This document shows, piece after piece, positions 61,748 to 64,000 of a stretch of 64,000 bases of DNA. The position numbers were made by a program, and so were the translations under genes. Origin of the DNA: RHKX01 sp963823275 (GTDB taxonomy: Bacteria; Actinomycetota; Thermoleophilia; Solirubrobacterales; 70-9); assembly GCA_963823275.1 (NCBI GenBank), contig CAWGKW010000001.1:496001-560000 (forward strand), given 5' to 3'. Each line of letters opens with the position of its first letter. The stretch's first letter is position 1. The notes below the pieces were generated by a model. That model made no database searches. It worked only from the letters and a program-made list of their open reading frames with translations, and had not been told where the DNA came from.

Positions 61748-63131
61748 TCAGGCGCCGGCCGGGATGGAGACCCAGACGTCCGCTCCGCCTGCCGGAGGTT
61801 TACCGCCCGCGGCGGAGCCTCGGTGGGCCTCAGCGATCGCGGCGACGATCGCCAGCCCGAATCCACTGCCGTCGCCGGCGCGGCCGGAGTCGGCTCGACT
61901 GAAGCGCTCGAAGGCTGCGGCAGGAAGTCGGGAGGGAAGTCCGGGCCCCTCGTCCCGCACGTGCAGCTCGACCTGCGCCGTTGGCCCTGCGCGCGGATGC
62001 AGCCTCACCGCCCCGGTCCCGTGTCTGAGCGCGTTGTCGATCAGGTTGGTCAGCGCCTGCTCGAGCCGGAGGCGATCACCGTCGACTGACGAGACCCTGC
62101 TCGACCTCGATCGTCAACGATCTGCCCTCAGTCGCGAACCTGCCGGCGAATCGCTCGCGAAGGCTCCTCCAGGAGCGGCTCGACGGCGACGGGCGCGAGA
62201 TCGATCGACAGGCGCCCCTTCTCCGATCGCGCGACGACGAGCAGATCCTCGGCGAGCCGGATCAGTCGATCGACCTCCTCGCGCGCCGGAGACCACGGCG
62301 GCACGAAGCTCGGGCTCGCCGGAGCCGTAGCGCAGCGCCAACTCGAATTCCGTCTTCAGTAGCGCCAACGGGGTGCGCAGCTCGTGGCTGGCGTCGTCGA
62401 CGAAGGTCCGCTCCCGATCGAGCGCCGTCTCCAGTCGAGCAAGCATCTCGTTCAGCGGTCACGCCCAGCCGGTGGATCTCGTCGTCGGGCTCGGGCACCG
62501 GGAAGGCGCTCGTGGAGCTCCGCCGCGGAGATCGCCGCCGCCCGCCGGCGCATCGCCTCGACGGGGCGGAGGGCCGCGCCGATGCTCAGGTAGCCCGCGA
62601 GCGAGGCCAGCAGCAGAGCGACCGGGCCACCGGCGAGCAGCAGCGTCGCGAGATCGTGCCGAGCGCCTCGGTGCGGTCGTCCAGGGACGTGCCGACGACG
62701 ATCACCGGCCCCTCGCCGTCGCCGGATCGGCCGGCGTCGCGACCACGCTCACCTCGCCCTCGATTCCCGGCGGCGCCGGCGCGTCGAAGAAGATCGGCCG
62801 TCGAGCGCGGCGCTCGAGCTGGTCCAGCATCGAGGACCGGCTTCTCGCCGACCTGAGCCGTCGTGTCGAGCACCCGCCCGGACGCCGAGACGACCTGGGT
62901 GAAGCTCTCGTCGAGCTCGACGAGACGATCGGCGTCCGCGTCACGTGGGCAGGGAGCCGGCTCACTCCCTGCACGATCGCCGTGACCTCGTCGGCCCGGG
63001 AGCGCAGACCCTGGTCGATCGCCTCGTCGAGCTGGCGATCCGTAGCGCACGTAGATGAAGAGTCCGAGGGCGGTGAGCAGCACCGCCATCGCGCCGGCGA
63101 ATGCGAGCGTGACCCGCAGCCTGATCGGCAT
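61748..63131 (-). pseudogene. Sensor histidine kinase with many frame changes
   Basis: Starts at ATG 63131 (MPIRLRVTLAFAGAMAVLLTALGLFIYVRY). Reading switches among all three frames: QLDEAIDQGLRSRADEVTAIVQGVSRLPAHV, then DRLVELDESFTQVVSASGRVLD, then FFDAPAPPGIEGEVSVVATPA, a HAMP-like piece, then ERTFVDDASHELRTPLALLKTEFELALRYGSGEPELRAAVVSAR (His in SHELRTP), and the ATPase with RDEGPGL and GSGFGLAIVAAI, ending at 61748. At least seven single-base changes are needed. About 460 aa when restored. The kinase partner of the next gene. Confidence 0.8.
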
Positions 63132-63136
63132 TCGGC

Positions 63137-63820
63137 TCAAGCTTCGGCCGTCCTCCCGCAGCCGATAGCCGGCCCCGCGAACGGTCTCGATCGAATGTGT
63201 GCCGAACGGCTTATCGACCTTCCGCCGGAGCAAGCGGACGAACGAGTCGACGACGTTCGAGCGGTTCTCGTACTCGTAGTCCCAGGCGTGCTCGAGCAGC
63301 TGAAAACGGGAGAGCACCTCGCCGGGCCGACGCATGAAGGTCTCGAGGATCGCGAACTCCTTCGTCGAGAGCTCGATCTCGGACTCGCCGCGCCAGACGC
63401 GCCGAGCGGCCGGATCGAGGCGTAGGTCGCCGACCTGCGAGCTGGACCGGGCGCTCGACCGCGCCGCGCCGGGCCAGCGCCCGCAGGCGGGCGAGCAAGC
63501 TCGGAGTAGGAGAACGGCTTGGTCAGGTAGTCGTCGGCGCCGCCGTCGAGGCCGGCGACTCGATCGTCGACCCCGTCTCGGGCCGTCAGCATCAGAACCG
63601 GCGCCCAGACGCCGTCGTCGCGAAGTCGCCGGCAGACCTCGAAGCCGTCGATCCCGGGGAGCATCACGTCGAGGACGATCGCGTCGTACTCGGTGGAGCC
63701 TGCCATCCAGAGCGCGTCCTCGCCGCGAGCCGCGACGTCGGCCGCCAGTCCCTCCGCCCGCAGTCCGCGGCGCAGCAGGCCGGCCATCTTGACCTCGTCT
63801 TCGACGATCAGGATTCGCAT
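63137..63820 (-). CDS. OmpR/PhoB-family response regulator, frameshifted in the DNA-binding half
   Basis: ATG 63820 opens MRILIVEDEVKMAGLLRRGLRAEG; receiver residues D-D (EDE), phospho-Asp in VLDVMLPGIDG (about 51), and KPFSYSELAR with Lys are intact. After about 63500 the frame changes; the wHTH reads on in other frames as LRALARRGAVERPV, then STKEFAILETFMRRPGEVLSRFQLLEHAWDYEYENRSNVVDSFVRLLRRKVDKPFGTHSIETVRGAGYRLR. At least two or three indels. The natural C-terminus overlaps the histidine kinase start. Its own promoter carries the 11-bp repeats. Confidence 0.8.
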   Translation of the reverse strand: MRILIVEDEVKMAGLLRRGLRAEGLAADVAARGEDALWMAGSTEYDAIVLDVMLPGIDGFEVCRRLRDDGVWAPVLMLTARDGVDDRVAGLDGGADDYLTKPFSYSELARPPAGAGPARRGRAPGPARRSATYASIRPLGASGAASPRSSSRRRSSRSSRPSCVGPARCSPVFSCSSTPGTTSTRTARTSSTRSSACSGGRSISRSAHIRSRPFAGPAIGCGRTAEA

Positions 63821-63849
63821 GAGCAATGGCTCCAGCCTCAGACCTTGTA

Positions 63850-63936
63850 GATGAAAGTCAGATGAAATGCGGTGCGGGGAGACCGCCGGCCAGCCCTTTC
63901 ATCCGTTCGTCATCTCTTCGTCATCGTCGCTTCATC
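63850..63936. promoter_or_regulatory. Response-regulator binding array: GATGA x2 and TCATC x4 at 11-bp period
   Basis: GATGA at 63850 and 63861 (11 bp apart), then TCATC at 63899, 63910, 63921 and 63932 (all exactly 11 bp apart), in opposite orientations, upstream of the response regulator and of an unseen divergent gene that starts beyond 64000 (GGAGGGAG ends the window). Eleven bp is one helical turn, the spacing of PhoB/OmpR direct-repeat boxes. Likely autoregulation plus control of the neighbour. Confidence 0.7.
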
Positions 63937-64000
63937 CGCGATGGATAGACCACCCGGTTGAATGCACGAGCCACTACGAAGGTGGCTCCAACGGAGGGAG

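Noticed and set aside
63899..63936. Short TCATC repeats as a CRISPR array
   Set aside because: Units are 11 bp with no spacers or repeats of CRISPR length, and no cas gene is present; they fit regulator half-sites.

Overview
The window is GC-rich (roughly two thirds G+C by eye), gene-dense and mostly chromosomal. Gene content and style (many GTG/TTG starts, secreted beta-propeller, FG-GAP and RTX proteins, a DUF1918-type remnant, type III glutamine synthetase, a DesA3-type desaturase with its reductase, a hydrolase-cyclase fusion) point to a high-GC actinobacterium. Thermoleophilia/Solirubrobacterales is the most likely group, but this is an inference from protein style, not a database result. 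Many genes lack a Shine-Dalgarno and instead carry a TANNNT box 6-10 nt before the start codon, as expected for leaderless transcripts.

Layout. 0-6.4 kb: 5'-3' exonuclease (cut by the window edge), amicyanin-like cupredoxin, SprT-like protein, DksA/TraR zinc finger protein, a drug/polysaccharide-type ABC exporter with a divergent TetR gene, and a YbhN/LPG-synthase-type membrane protein. 6.4-20 kb: metabolic and secreted enzymes (LLM oxidoreductase, PatB/MalY aminotransferase, lipoprotein peptidase/hydrolase, M1 peptidase, FMO, GlnN, a fatty-acid desaturase, two MBL-fold proteins). 20.3-24.4 kb: polyamine ABC transporter potA-potD-potB-potC. 24.5-30.5 kb: TVP38-type protein, GH26-like protein, a 987-aa hydrolase/acyl-CoA-synthetase fusion, SRPBCC protein and a low-MW phosphatase. 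30.5-35.3 kb: kinase-like, GNAT, RlmN, cyclophilin and sulfatase genes, all interrupted by 1-base frame changes. 35.4-45 kb: a giant S8-type secreted protein, MBL protein, a 28-aa membrane peptide coupled to tadA, a histidine kinase, tRNA-Ser(GGA), ahcY with a structured leader.

45.07-49.27 kb is the most unusual part: an intact tRNA-Ser(CGA) is followed by three 3'-fragments of the same tRNA (at 46.10, 48.89 and 49.22 kb), all ending at the same CCGCT. The first two fragments begin exactly at the anticodon loop; the third keeps only the variable arm onward. This looks like a ladder of attachment-site scars from successive site-specific integrations. The segments hold a small secreted protein, a hydrolase-cyclase, a truncated PD-(D/E)XK-like gene, a histone-H1-like protein and a DUF1918 remnant; no integrase is left. 

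49.3-64 kb: desA3-type desaturase/reductase operon divergent from a PucR-type regulator with a perfect 17-bp palindrome, a Vgb-like propeller, a CNB-domain flavoprotein resembling thioredoxin reductase but without its CxxC, glycosidase, PepSY protein, M23 peptidase (frameshifted), ArsB/SLC13-type transporter plus CBS protein, and a two-component system (frameshifted) beside an array of TCATC/GATGA repeats at 11-bp period.

Non-coding repeats recur at gene ends: a 69-nt two-part element in convergent intergenic gaps (three copies, one variant), a large 3' hairpin family sharing a CGAGCGGCAGAGG core (two copies), and a terminator-like sequence placed immediately after two stop codons. The many single-base frame changes, often in G/C runs, most likely reflect assembly indels, so affected genes should be treated as probably intact in the organism.
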